A stretch of 10,393 nt of DNA from SSC3 sp035477015 (GCA_035477015.1 DATILB010000244.1:1-10393), one strand, 5' to 3'. Positions 1-5,799 are shown, numbered from the stretch's first letter. A program made the numbers and translations. Notes: generated from the sequence alone by a model not told the origin.

Positions 1-293
1 CCGAGTCCGTACGCCGCAGCCAGCTCCTGCAGACGGGTCACCATCGGCTGCCCGGACGGGTGCCCGAAGCCGACGATGGCGAGCCTGGCTCTGAGTCGGG
101 GCCCGGGCTGGCGGAGCAGGGGCTTGAGCTCCGCCGGAGCCTCAGTCAGGTTGCCGGCGACGAGTCGGTCGAGCTCACGACGTACGGGCTCTGTGTCGGG
201 AAGGACGACAGCGTGCGATCGGTCGAGGCCGACCTGGAGTCGGCCGTCGCCGCGGCGGAGGACATGGAGGCCAGGGGCGAGCTTGGGGTGCAT
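1..293 (-). CDS. Partial CDS: probable ThiF/TOMM-leader-binding-like protein (N-terminal part)
   Basis: An open frame starts at ATG 293 and runs off the left edge, giving about 97 residues with no stop. The protein begins MHPKLAPGLHVLRRGDGRLQ and continues with VGLD and VVLPDTEPVRREL. I recognise this as the N-terminal style of actinobacterial proteins annotated as ThiF-family or TOMM-precursor leader-peptide-binding proteins, which commonly sit beside DUF5679 and the DUF2342 zincin. The nucleotide-binding region of a ThiF domain would lie further left, so function cannot be confirmed. Near the right end of the visible part, LAIVGFGHPSG resembles a beta-strand followed by a Gly-rich turn. No Shine-Dalgarno precedes the ATG, but a weak -10-like CAGCCT lies six bases upstream, so the mRNA may be leaderless. 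An in-frame GTG eight codons upstream is an alternative start. It follows the DUF5679 gene on the same strand, separated by a terminator. Confidence 0.7.
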   Translation of the reverse strand, partial: MHPKLAPGLHVLRRGDGRLQVGLDRSHAVVLPDTEPVRRELDRLVAGNLTEAPAELKPLLRQPGPRLRARLAIVGFGHPSGQPMVTRLQELAAAYGL

Positions 294-299
294 GCCCCG

Positions 300-305
300 A
301 GGCTG
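300..305 (-). promoter_or_regulatory. Weak candidate -10 hexamer for the left-edge gene
   Basis: CAGCCT on the minus strand ends exactly six bases before ATG 293. This is the spacing of the better TANNNT elements elsewhere in the window. Only the A at position 2 and the T at position 6 match, so support is weak. Confidence 0.25.
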
Positions 306-346
306 CCGGAGCGGCACAGCGCAGCCAAACGGCCGTCCACAACAGC

Positions 347-384
347 AACGAGGGCGGGACCCCTCTCGGGAGCCCGCCCTCGTT
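347..384 (-). terminator. Intrinsic terminator hairpin, possibly bidirectional
   Basis: A perfect 12-bp inverted repeat pairs AACGAGGGCGGG (347-358) with CCCGCCCTCGTT (373-384) around a 14-nt loop. It starts 15 bases beyond the stop of the DUF5679 gene on the minus strand. On the minus strand the stem is followed by a moderately T-rich GTTGCTGTTGTGG; on the plus strand it runs directly into TTTT. It therefore looks able to terminate in both directions and separates the DUF5679 gene from the left-edge gene. Confidence 0.75.
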
Positions 385-399
385 TTACGTCTTGTTGCG

Positions 400-558
400 T
401 CAGGCCTTACCGAGGATGCGGTTGAGGTTCGTGCTGCAGACGGGGCAGACGGCCTTAGCCATCCGGGTGCCCTTGTCGTTGACCCGCACCTCGCCTGAGG
501 CCTCGCGCTTAGCCTTGCACTTCACGCAGTAGAACTCGCCGCTCCAGGTCTCCGCCAT
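400..558 (-). CDS. DUF5679-family small zinc-ribbon protein
   Basis: This is a 52-residue protein starting MAETWSGEFYCVKCKAKREA and ending RILGKA. It has two CxxC knuckles, YCVKCKAK near residues 10-15 and VCPVCST near residues 37-43, the four-cysteine layout of a zinc ribbon. The compact length, the K/R-rich stretch between the knuckles and the flanking genes fit DUF5679, which is widespread in Actinobacteria and lacks a well-defined function; nucleic-acid or protein binding is only an inference from the fold. The ATG at 558 is preceded by AAGGAGG at about 6 nt, the strongest ribosome binding site in the window. It contrasts with the apparently leaderless neighbours. A terminator follows the stop codon. 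The longer upstream in-frame extension lacks this signal and is not believed to be translated. Confidence 0.88.
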   Translation of the reverse strand: MAETWSGEFYCVKCKAKREASGEVRVNDKGTRMAKAVCPVCSTNLNRILGKA

Positions 559-564
559 GACGGC

Positions 565-571
565 CTCCTTG
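565..571 (-). promoter_or_regulatory. Strong Shine-Dalgarno deciding the DUF5679 start
   Basis: AAGGAGG on the minus strand lies six bases before ATG 558. It selects this start over upstream in-frame codons and marks a leadered mRNA, unlike most other starts here. Confidence 0.85.
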
Positions 572-644
572 CTATCTGTCTTGGTCGTCGCGGCGGGGAG
601 CTTGGGGAAGTCCCGCCGGGGCCGTTTTCTCTCGGCCGATTGCG

Positions 645-650
645 ACCCTA
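645..650 (-). promoter_or_regulatory. Candidate -10 for the DUF5679 gene
   Basis: TAGGGT on the minus strand would place transcription start near 638 and give a leader of about 80 nt carrying the Shine-Dalgarno. No convincing -35 was seen. It is one of two TANNNT matches noted on this strand of the divergent intergenic region (the other is TAATTT at 723-718). Confidence 0.3.
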
Positions 651-721
651 CGCCAGCGCTGAGGGAGAACCACGCAGGCGCACCCGCCACGCCGGACGTT
701 CACGCTCAATCGTGTCCAAAT

Positions 722-741
722 TAGACCGATATAGACCGATA
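722..741 (+). repeat. Tandem 10-bp direct repeat upstream of the crotonase gene
   Basis: TAGACCGATA occurs twice head-to-tail (722-731 and 732-741) in an unusually A/T-rich patch of an otherwise GC-rich divergent intergenic region. The period of 10 bp is about one helical turn. It lies about 65-85 bases upstream of the predicted crotonase transcription start, a position suited to a regulator or UP-like element. No known operator was recognised. Confidence 0.5.
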
Positions 742-795
742 TTCAGGTGGTGCGATCCTTCTCTCACCCACGGGCGCGCCACGCTCAGCTCTTAC

Positions 796-801
796 TACGC
801 T
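796..801 (+). promoter_or_regulatory. -10 hexamer TACGCT for a leaderless crotonase mRNA
   Basis: TACGCT ends six bases before ATG 808, so transcription would begin at or next to the start codon. No Shine-Dalgarno precedes the ATG, which agrees. No clear -35 is visible. Confidence 0.6.
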
Positions 802-807
802 CCGCAC

Positions 808-1593
808 ATGGAACACCTGCTTGTCGACCGCCCCAGCGAGGGCGTCGTCCTTCTGACCCTGAACAACCCCGACCAGCGCAACGCGATGTCGGACGCGATG
901 ACGGCCTCCTGGGTCACCGCAATCGACGAGATCGCGGCCGATCCGACGGTCCGTTGCGTGGTCTACACGGGCGCCGGGAGCGCGTTCTGCTCCGGCGGCA
1001 ACCCCAAGTGGATCGCCGGCGATCCCGAGGCGTCCGTGGACGAGCTGCGCACGCGGATGATGGCCTTCTACCGCGCCTGGCTCTCGATCCGGAAGCTCGA
1101 GGTGCCTACCATCGCCGCAGTCAACGGGTACGCCGTGGGCGCGGGCATGTGCGTGGCGCTGGCCGCCGACATCCGCTACGGCTCGGTCGACGCCAAGCTG
1201 TCCGTGCCGTTCGTGAAGCTCGGCATGCACGCCGGCATGGCGGCGACGTACCTGCTGCCGAACGTCGTCGGTCCCGCCCATGCCCGGGACCTGCTCCTGA
1301 CCGGCCGGACCGTCGGCGCCGACGAGGCGCTGCGCCTCGGGCTCGTCTCGCGGGTCTCCCCCGCGGAGACGTTCCTCGACGACGTCCTCGCCACCGCGGC
1401 GGAGGTCGCCTCCACCGCCCCGATCCCGAGCAAGCTCACCAAGGTGGCGCTCCTGGACGGCGGTCACACCGACTTCGAGACCTGCATCCAGTGGGAGGCG
1501 CTCGCGCAGCCGATCACGCTGGCCACCAAGGACCTGCAGGAAGGCGTCATGGCTGCCACCGAGAAGCGGGCACCAAAGTTCCGCGGGCACTGA
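808..1593 (+). CDS. Enoyl-CoA hydratase/isomerase (crotonase) family protein, atypical active site
   Basis: This 261-residue protein has full crotonase-family length. The fold is clear from TLNNPDQRNAMS near the N-terminus, the oxyanion-loop segment SAFCSGGN (residues 58-65), and VNGYAVGAGMCVALAADIRY around residues 105-123. The family binds acyl-CoA thioesters and stabilises an enolate; members include hydratases, isomerases, dehalogenases and hydrolases. By hand alignment to mitochondrial enoyl-CoA hydratase, the two catalytic glutamates (rat E144 and E164) correspond to Cys115 and Phe135. Simple syn-hydration of enoyl-CoA is therefore doubtful, and the substrate cannot be named. The KLGMHAGMAATYLLP stretch is a variant I associate with an actinobacterial subgroup. 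The ATG at 808 was chosen because MEHLLVDR matches normal family N-termini and a TACGCT -10 lies at leaderless spacing. The gene appears monocistronic. Confidence 0.88.
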   Translation: MEHLLVDRPSEGVVLLTLNNPDQRNAMSDAMTASWVTAIDEIAADPTVRCVVYTGAGSAFCSGGNPKWIAGDPEASVDELRTRMMAFYRAWLSIRKLEVPTIAAVNGYAVGAGMCVALAADIRYGSVDAKLSVPFVKLGMHAGMAATYLLPNVVGPAHARDLLLTGRTVGADEALRLGLVSRVSPAETFLDDVLATAAEVASTAPIPSKLTKVALLDGGHTDFETCIQWEALAQPITLATKDLQEGVMAATEKRAPKFRGH

Positions 1594-1723
1594 GGCAAAG
1601 AAAGAGGCCCCCTGCCTAGCCGTGACGCCGCCTGCCTTCCCCTTGCTGACGTCGTCCCGACTTGGCCGAGGGCCTCATCTGCCGAGAAACCTAGGTGTGC
1701 GTTACGGCCAGGTCAACGGATGT

Positions 1724-1888
1724 TCATCCACCCCTGTGGACAACTCTGTGGATGAAATGTGGACTGCCCGCTTTGCCCTGTGGATCACCTTGGGGACAGC
1801 GGTTGACGACGCTGTGGGGGACACGCCGGTGCACGCTGGGCGACACGCGTGTGAGCAGCCATGATGGTTGTCCACGGTCTGTGGACGA
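1724..1888. other. Cluster of DnaA-box-like 9-mers
   Basis: The 287-bp gap 1594-1880 holds no convincing gene but a dense set of TGTGGA-core sites. On the plus strand these are TGTGGACAA 1735-1743, TGTGGATGA 1747-1755, TGTGGACTG 1758-1766, TGTGGATCA 1779-1787 and TGTGGACGA 1880-1888, plus a poorer TGTGGGGGA 1813-1821. Inverted sites are TCATCCACC 1724-1732 and TTGTCCACG 1868-1876. The actinobacterial DnaA box is (T/C)TGTCCACA, i.e. TGTGGACAA on the other strand, and 1735-1743 matches it exactly; most others differ at one base. Starts at 1735, 1747, 1758 and 1779 are 12, 11 and 21 bp apart, roughly whole helical turns. The last two sites form GTCCAC-5nt-GTGGAC and abut or overlap the PolX-like gene start. 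No dnaA, dnaN or gyrB is present, so this is not the standard oriC; a titration or regulatory cluster is more likely. Confidence 0.6.
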
Positions 1889-2939
1889 AAGAAAGTTGCG
1901 CCCGTTGACGCAGAAAGATGCCGCTCCTGCCGTCAATGCGCTGCGCCGGGTGGCCTTTCTGCTCGAACGCCGGCTGGGGGAGACCTACAAGGTCAAGGCG
2001 TTCCGCAACGCTGCGGCGACCGTCCTGCGGACCGACCCGGACGAGCTGCACGCCCGCGCGGAGGCCGGCACGCTCAAGGACCTACCCGGGGTCGGCCGCG
2101 CCACGGAGTCGGTGATCAGCGATGCGCTCGCCGGTCGTCAGCCCGAGTACCTCGCGGATCTCGAGAAGGCGGCCGGACCCCTGGTCCAGGGTGGCGAGGA
2201 GCTGCGCGCGTCGCTCAAGGGCGACCTGCACTCCCACTCGGACTGGTCCGACGGGGGCTCCCCGATCGAGGAGATGGTCTTCACGGCGATGGAGGTCGGC
2301 CACGAGTACCTCGTGCTGACCGACCACTCGCCGCGGCTCACTGTCGCGAACGGGCTGTCGGTCGAGCGGCTGCGCAAGCAGCTCGAGGTGGTGGAGGCTG
2401 TCAACGCCCACCTCGGTGACGGCTTCCGGCTGCTCAAGGGCATCGAGGTCGACATCCTCGACGACGGTGCCCTCGACCAGACCGACGAGATGCTGGACCT
2501 TCTCGACGTACGCGTCGCGAGCGTGCACTCGAAGCTCAAGATGGAGAGCGACGCGATGACCCGCCGCATGGTCACCGCCGTCCAGAACCCGCGCACCAAC
2601 GTGCTCGGACACTGCACGGGCCGTCTGATCAAGGGCAACCGTGGGATGCGCGCGCAGAGCCAGTTCGACGCGAAGGCGGTCTTCGAGGCCTGCCGCGATC
2701 ACGACGTCGCCGTGGAGATCAACAGCCGGCCCGAGCGAGAGGATCCGCCGGACGACCTGCTCGCTCTCGCCGTCGAGGTCGGCTGCCTGTTCTCCATCGA
2801 CTCGGACGCGCACGCGCCGGGGCAGCTCGACTTCCTTGCGTACGGCGCCGAGCGTGCCACCCGGTTGGACGTTCCGGCAGAACGAATCGTGAACACCTGG
2901 CCGCTAGACCGCCTCCTCGAATGGAGCAACAGGCGGTAA
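1881..2939 (+). CDS. PolX-like HhH + PHP-domain protein lacking the polymerase domain
   Basis: Residues about 18-98 resemble the N-terminal helical/HhH region of bacterial family X polymerases: NALRRVAFLLERR, TYKVKAFRNAA, then hairpin LPGVG at residues 68-72. From about residue 113 a PHP metal-hydrolase domain follows, with putative ligands in GDLHSHS (D115, H117, H119), TDHS (D148, H149), GIEVD (E189), SVHS (H216), GHCTGR (H244) and DSDAH (D309, H311). In B. subtilis-type PolX the PHP domain is a Mn-dependent 3'-5' exonuclease, but there a nucleotidyltransferase palm lies between the two parts. Here it is absent, so nuclease or phosphoesterase activity is likely and synthesis is not. The start is uncertain: GTG 1881 is used, with TTG 1896, TTG 1905 and GTG 1950 as alternatives and no good Shine-Dalgarno for any. 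DnaA-box-like sites overlap this start. The YgjP-like gene follows after 10 nt. Confidence 0.85.
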   Translation: MDERKLRPLTQKDAAPAVNALRRVAFLLERRLGETYKVKAFRNAAATVLRTDPDELHARAEAGTLKDLPGVGRATESVISDALAGRQPEYLADLEKAAGPLVQGGEELRASLKGDLHSHSDWSDGGSPIEEMVFTAMEVGHEYLVLTDHSPRLTVANGLSVERLRKQLEVVEAVNAHLGDGFRLLKGIEVDILDDGALDQTDEMLDLLDVRVASVHSKLKMESDAMTRRMVTAVQNPRTNVLGHCTGRLIKGNRGMRAQSQFDAKAVFEACRDHDVAVEINSRPEREDPPDDLLALAVEVGCLFSIDSDAHAPGQLDFLAYGAERATRLDVPAERIVNTWPLDRLLEWSNRR

Positions 2940-2949
2940 GTTCCGAAGT

Positions 2950-3489
2950 ATGGGGTCCGCGCCTGAGGTGGAGGTACGCCGGAGCCGCAGGCGCCGACGT
3001 ACGGTCTCGGCGTACCGCGAGGACGGCAAGGTCGTCGTACTCATCCCGGCCCGCCTCTCCCGCGCCGAAGAAGCCACCTGGGTTCAGACGATGATCGAGC
3101 GACTCGAGAAGTCCGAGCAGCGGCGCCGTCCTTCGGACACCACGTTGAAGCGCCGTGCCACCGACCTGTCGGCCAAGTACCTCGACGGCGTCGCGAAGCC
3201 GAAGACCGTGCGCTGGGTCGAGAACCAGAACTCTCGCTGGGGTTCGTGCACGCCCGGCGACTCGGCGATCCGTCTTTCCTCGCGTCTGCAGGGGATGCCG
3301 GCCTGGGTGATCGACTACGTGCTGATCCACGAGCTGGCGCACCTCATCGAGCCGGGGCACACCAAGAAGTTCTGGGCGATGGTCGACCGCTACCCGAAAA
3401 GCGAGCGGGCCAAGGGATTCCTCGAGGGCGTCGCGCTTGCCTCACACCTCGGCATCAGTAGCGACGACGTCGACGTCAGCGATCACTAG
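2950..3489 (+). CDS. YgjP-like (DUF45/M48-type) metallopeptidase domain protein
   Basis: A 179-residue protein whose C-terminal half carries the hallmarks of the YgjP/DUF45 family: RWGSCTP near residues 97-103, then VLIHELAHLIEPGHTKKFW. HELAH is the HExxH zinc site (H127, E128, H131), and H137 in the GHTKKFW segment is the likely third ligand. The N-terminus is strongly basic (VRRSRRRRRTV), which could suit nucleic acid or ribosome contact; that is inference. No signal peptide is evident, so it should be cytoplasmic. Substrates of this family are poorly defined. The gene starts 10 nt after the PolX-like gene without a Shine-Dalgarno, so translational coupling is likely. A TAAGTT hexamer that includes the upstream stop codon lies seven bases before ATG 2950 and could be a secondary leaderless promoter. 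Its last 48 bases overlap the NUDIX gene on the other strand. Confidence 0.87.
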   Translation: MGSAPEVEVRRSRRRRRTVSAYREDGKVVVLIPARLSRAEEATWVQTMIERLEKSEQRRRPSDTTLKRRATDLSAKYLDGVAKPKTVRWVENQNSRWGSCTPGDSAIRLSSRLQGMPAWVIDYVLIHELAHLIEPGHTKKFWAMVDRYPKSERAKGFLEGVALASHLGISSDDVDVSDH

Positions 3490-4002
3490 GCGCAGCAGCG
3501 CGGCTCGCACGAGCTCGCGAATCGAACCTTCGGACGTCGGCAGCGCGTCGACCGGCCACCACCGCACGTCGAGCGACTCCTGGCTGACAGCGTGCTCGGC
3601 ACCTTCAGGAGCAATGCCGAGGAAGCGTACGTCGAGGTGGCTGGACCCTCCGTTGCAGAACGGCACCGGGTGCTCGTCGAGATGGATCGGAACCGGGTCG
3701 ACGTCGATGTGGGGCAGCCCGGACTCCTCCAGGGCCTCGCGCATGGCCGCGCCGACGAGCGTGACGTCGGCCGGCTCGCAGTGGCCGCCGAACTGGAACC
3801 ACTGCCGTGCCTTGCTGTGCAGGGTGAGCAGCACCTGACGGTGGTCATGCGAGAGCACCAGCATCGACGCGGTGATGTGGTCGGGCGAGCAGGTGCGGTA
3901 CATCCCGTCCGGGTGGGTGCGCAGATGCTCGACGTAACGGTCTCGCAGGACGGAGGTTGGCAGCGCTGACAGCACGGTCAGCGCGTCGTCATGCAGGCCC
4001 AT
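3442..4002 (-). CDS. NUDIX hydrolase
   Basis: A 186-residue protein with a NUDIX core: WFQFGGHCEPAD (residues 69-79) leads into AAMREALEESGL (residues 85-96), giving the metal-binding REALEESG helix (R88, E89, E92, E93, G95). Relative to the textbook GX5EX7REUXEEXGU pattern the stretch between GG and R is one residue longer and D79 takes the usual first Glu place, a variant I have seen in actinobacterial members. NUDIX enzymes hydrolyse nucleoside diphosphates linked to another moiety; the substrate here cannot be inferred. ATG 4002 overlaps the stop of the upstream zincin gene by 14 nt, so the two are cotranscribed and probably translationally coupled. The 3' end runs 48 nt into the convergent YgjP-like gene; the overlapping residues LRLVIADVDVVATDAEV look like a non-core tail. 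Confidence 0.88.
   Translation of the reverse strand: MGLHDDALTVLSALPTSVLRDRYVEHLRTHPDGMYRTCSPDHITASMLVLSHDHRQVLLTLHSKARQWFQFGGHCEPADVTLVGAAMREALEESGLPHIDVDPVPIHLDEHPVPFCNGGSSHLDVRFLGIAPEGAEHAVSQESLDVRWWPVDALPTSEGSIRELVRAALLRLVIADVDVVATDAEV
3466..3477. repeat. Perfect 12-bp palindrome in the convergent gene overlap
   Basis: GACGTCGACGTC is its own reverse complement and sits where the YgjP-like and NUDIX coding sequences overlap tail-to-tail. It has no loop and no T-tract, so it is not a standard terminator. It may simply reflect Asp/Val codons (GAC/GTC) read from both strands. Confidence 0.45.
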
Positions 4003-5287
4003 CGCCCTCTTCGTCGAGCAGCTTGCCGAGCGCCTCGTCGAACTCCGCGTCCGTCAGCACCTCGGGCTCGCCCTCCTGGAAGCCCAACGGGTCGTCGAGG
4101 TCCTCGCTGGTCGGGAGCAGGTCGGGGTGCGCCCACACGGCGTCACGACCGTCGGCGCCCTTGCGGGACCGGAGCGACCCCCACAGCGTGGAGGCGTCGC
4201 GCAGACGACGCGGACGCAGCTCAAGGCCGACCAGCGCGGCGAACGTCACCTCGGCTGGGCCACCGGCAGCCCGGCGGCGACGGACGATCTCCTGCAGCTT
4301 CGTGGCATTGGGCATCCGGGTCGCCGTGGCCTGGCTGACGACCTCGTCGACCCAACCCTCGACGAGCGCGAGCACGGTCTCTAGGCGGACCAGCGCCGCC
4401 TCTTGTGCCGGAGTCTTCTGCGGCTCGAAGAGCCCGCCCTCCAAGGCCTCTTGCAATGCGGCCGGGTTGGTGGGGTCGATGCCACCGATCGCGTTCTCGA
4501 TCTTGGACACGTCGATCGTCGTACCCCGGCCGTAGTCCTCCACTGCTGCGACGAGGTGACCGGCGAGCCAGGGGACGTGGGCGAACAGTCGCTGGTGGGC
4601 CGCTTCCCGAAGGGCGAGGTAGAGCAGCACGTCCTCGGCCGGCACGTCGAGGCCGTCCGAGAAGGTCTTGATGTTGGCGGGAAGCAGCGCGGCTTTGCCG
4701 GTAGGCCCGAGCGGCAGGCCGATGTCGGAGGCGGTCAGCACCTCACCGGCGAGACCGGCGAGAGCCTGCCCGACCTGCGACCCGAACATCGCGCCACCGG
4801 CCTGGCCGAGGAAGCCCATCAGTGGCCCGGCCATCGCTCGCGCCTGCTCGGGGAGGGCGGTGCCCATCGCGCCGACGACGTGCTCGGCAACGGGCTCGAC
4901 CAGCTTCTGCCAGACGGCCATCGTCTCCTCGATCCACTCCGCCCGGCTCCACGCCGTCGTGGTGGAGACACCGGACGGGAACTCGGTGGCGGAGTCGAGC
5001 CAGTGGTCCGCGAGGCGTACGGCGTCAGCGATCCGCGACTGGTCGGACGATGTCGTCGACGGGTCCGCGGTGCCGGCCGCGGCCCGACGAGCGATGTCCT
5101 TGGCCAGGTTCCAGTTCACCGCGCCTTCGTGCGGCTGCATCATGGCCTGCATCTGGCTCATCAGTCCGCCGAGGTCGAAACCACTCCCGGCCAGCGGGCC
5201 GCCGGGGCCGGAGAACGCAGAGAACATCTGCTCGAAAGGGGTCCCCTTGAAGGGGTTCGGCGTCTCGTCGCCGGGGTCACTGCTCAT
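3989..5287 (-). CDS. Zinc-dependent metalloprotease, DUF2342/TIGR03624-type zincin
   Basis: A 432-residue protein of the actinobacterial family annotated as zinc-dependent metalloprotease or putative hydrolase TIGR03624, recognised from NPFKGTPFEQMF near the N-terminus, the Gly/Ala-rich LGQAGGAMFGSQVGQALAGLAGEVL around residues 160-184, and LREAAHQRLF. The protease-like motif is REAAH (R227-H231), with Arg where classical HExxH has the first His, and a downstream LVEGWVDEV containing E310. This non-canonical motif is normal for the family as I remember it, so catalysis is plausible but unproven. There is no signal peptide or membrane span. From memory the orthologue in M. tuberculosis is Rv3195. 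It is the first gene of an operon with the NUDIX gene and is divergent from moaE. GGAGG lies only one base from the ATG, too close for ribosome binding, while TAGTTT lies at exact leaderless spacing. Confidence 0.87.
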   Translation of the reverse strand: MSSDPGDETPNPFKGTPFEQMFSAFSGPGGPLAGSGFDLGGLMSQMQAMMQPHEGAVNWNLAKDIARRAAAGTADPSTTSSDQSRIADAVRLADHWLDSATEFPSGVSTTTAWSRAEWIEETMAVWQKLVEPVAEHVVGAMGTALPEQARAMAGPLMGFLGQAGGAMFGSQVGQALAGLAGEVLTASDIGLPLGPTGKAALLPANIKTFSDGLDVPAEDVLLYLALREAAHQRLFAHVPWLAGHLVAAVEDYGRGTTIDVSKIENAIGGIDPTNPAALQEALEGGLFEPQKTPAQEAALVRLETVLALVEGWVDEVVSQATATRMPNATKLQEIVRRRRAAGGPAEVTFAALVGLELRPRRLRDASTLWGSLRSRKGADGRDAVWAHPDLLPTSEDLDDPLGFQEGEPEVLTDAEFDEALGKLLDEEGDGPA

Positions 5288-5293
5288 GCCTCC

Positions 5294-5299
5294 AAACTA
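5294..5299 (-). promoter_or_regulatory. -10 hexamer TAGTTT for a leaderless zincin mRNA
   Basis: TAGTTT on the minus strand ends six bases before ATG 5287. The 50-bp divergent gap to moaE leaves both promoters nearly back to back. No matching -35 is obvious. Confidence 0.6.
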
Positions 5300-5325
5300 C
5301 TCGCGAGCAGCAAGGACGTGACCCG

Positions 5326-5331
5326 TAGGCT
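5326..5331 (+). promoter_or_regulatory. -10 hexamer TAGGCT for a leaderless moaE mRNA
   Basis: TAGGCT ends six bases before ATG 5338. This favours ATG 5338 over the adjoining GTG 5335 as the first codon. No Shine-Dalgarno is present and no strong -35 was seen. Confidence 0.65.
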
Positions 5332-5337
5332 GGTGTG

Positions 5338-5760
5338 ATGCAGGTCGTACGCCTCCTCGACATCCGCGAGACGCCCCTTGACGTCTCCGAGGTCCTCGAC
5401 GCCGTCAGCGATGTGACGTCCGGGGGAGTGACCCTCTTCGTCGGACGAGTCCGCGACCACGACCACGGCAAGGGCGTCACGGGCCTCGAGTACTCCGCCC
5501 ACCCGACCGCCCTCGAAGAGCTGCGCCGCGTGGCTGAGAACATCGCTGAGAAGTACGACGTACTCGCGCTCGCTGCTGTGCACCGGATCGGCGCACTCGC
5601 TCTCGGTGACATCGCCGTGATCGTCGCGACCGCGACCGGCCACCGAGGCGAGGCCTTCGGCGCGTCGCGCGCCCTGATCGACGACCTCAAGGCGACCGTC
5701 CCGATCTGGAAGCACCAGATCTTTGAGGATGGCTCAGAAGAATGGGTAGGGACCCCATAA
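5338..5760 (+). CDS. moaE: Molybdopterin synthase catalytic subunit MoaE
   Basis: A 140-residue protein of normal MoaE length. MoaE, with the sulfur-carrying C-terminus of MoaD, inserts two sulfurs into cyclic pyranopterin monophosphate (precursor Z) to make molybdopterin in the cytoplasm. Family hallmarks are in order: TLFVGRVRDH (F34, R37, R39), LEYSAHPTAL, VHRIGALALGD, TGHRGEAFGASR (H102, R103), and DDLKATVPIWKHQ (K118, K125). F34, R39, H102, R103, K118 and K125 correspond to active-site residues described for the E. coli enzyme, so it should be functional. No moaD or other cofactor gene is in the window, so it must work with distant partners. Transcription is probably leaderless from TAGGCT. 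The gene ends 107 nt before the small membrane protein, with a palindromic repeat between. Confidence 0.93.
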   Translation: MQVVRLLDIRETPLDVSEVLDAVSDVTSGGVTLFVGRVRDHDHGKGVTGLEYSAHPTALEELRRVAENIAEKYDVLALAAVHRIGALALGDIAVIVATATGHRGEAFGASRALIDDLKATVPIWKHQIFEDGSEEWVGTP

Positions 5761-5799
5761 GTCACCGAGACGTCGCATCTGCTGCTCGAGCGTCCCGCC

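Noticed and set aside
333..341. Additional DnaA-like box CCGTCCACA
   Set aside because: It is isolated and mismatched at two positions, so not meaningful alone.
60..498. Two plus-strand open frames across the left edge
   Set aside because: They are antisense to the left-edge gene and run through the terminator into the DUF5679 gene. Their composition is unstructured and no motifs are seen.
721..1590. Minus-strand frame opposite the crotonase gene
   Set aside because: It is a GC-bias shadow; the plus frame contains an unmistakable crotonase fold signature.
1593..1617. Terminator after the crotonase gene (AGGCA / TGCCT)
   Set aside because: The stem is only 5 bp with a 15-nt loop and no T-tract.
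1843..1852. Palindrome ACACGCGTGT in the pre-PHP gap
   Set aside because: It is a short 10-bp palindrome expected occasionally in GC-rich DNA, with no partner site found.
1622..1864. 80-residue plus-strand open frame, and the upstream extension of the PHP gene frame to 1695
   Set aside because: Both read through the DnaA-box-like sites, have no recognisable domain and no start signal. The PHP protein's homology begins well after 1881.
1594..1900. Chromosomal origin (oriC)
   Set aside because: DnaA-box-like sites are dense, but no dnaA, dnaN, recF, rpmH or gyrB lies nearby and no clear A/T-rich unwinding element is present.
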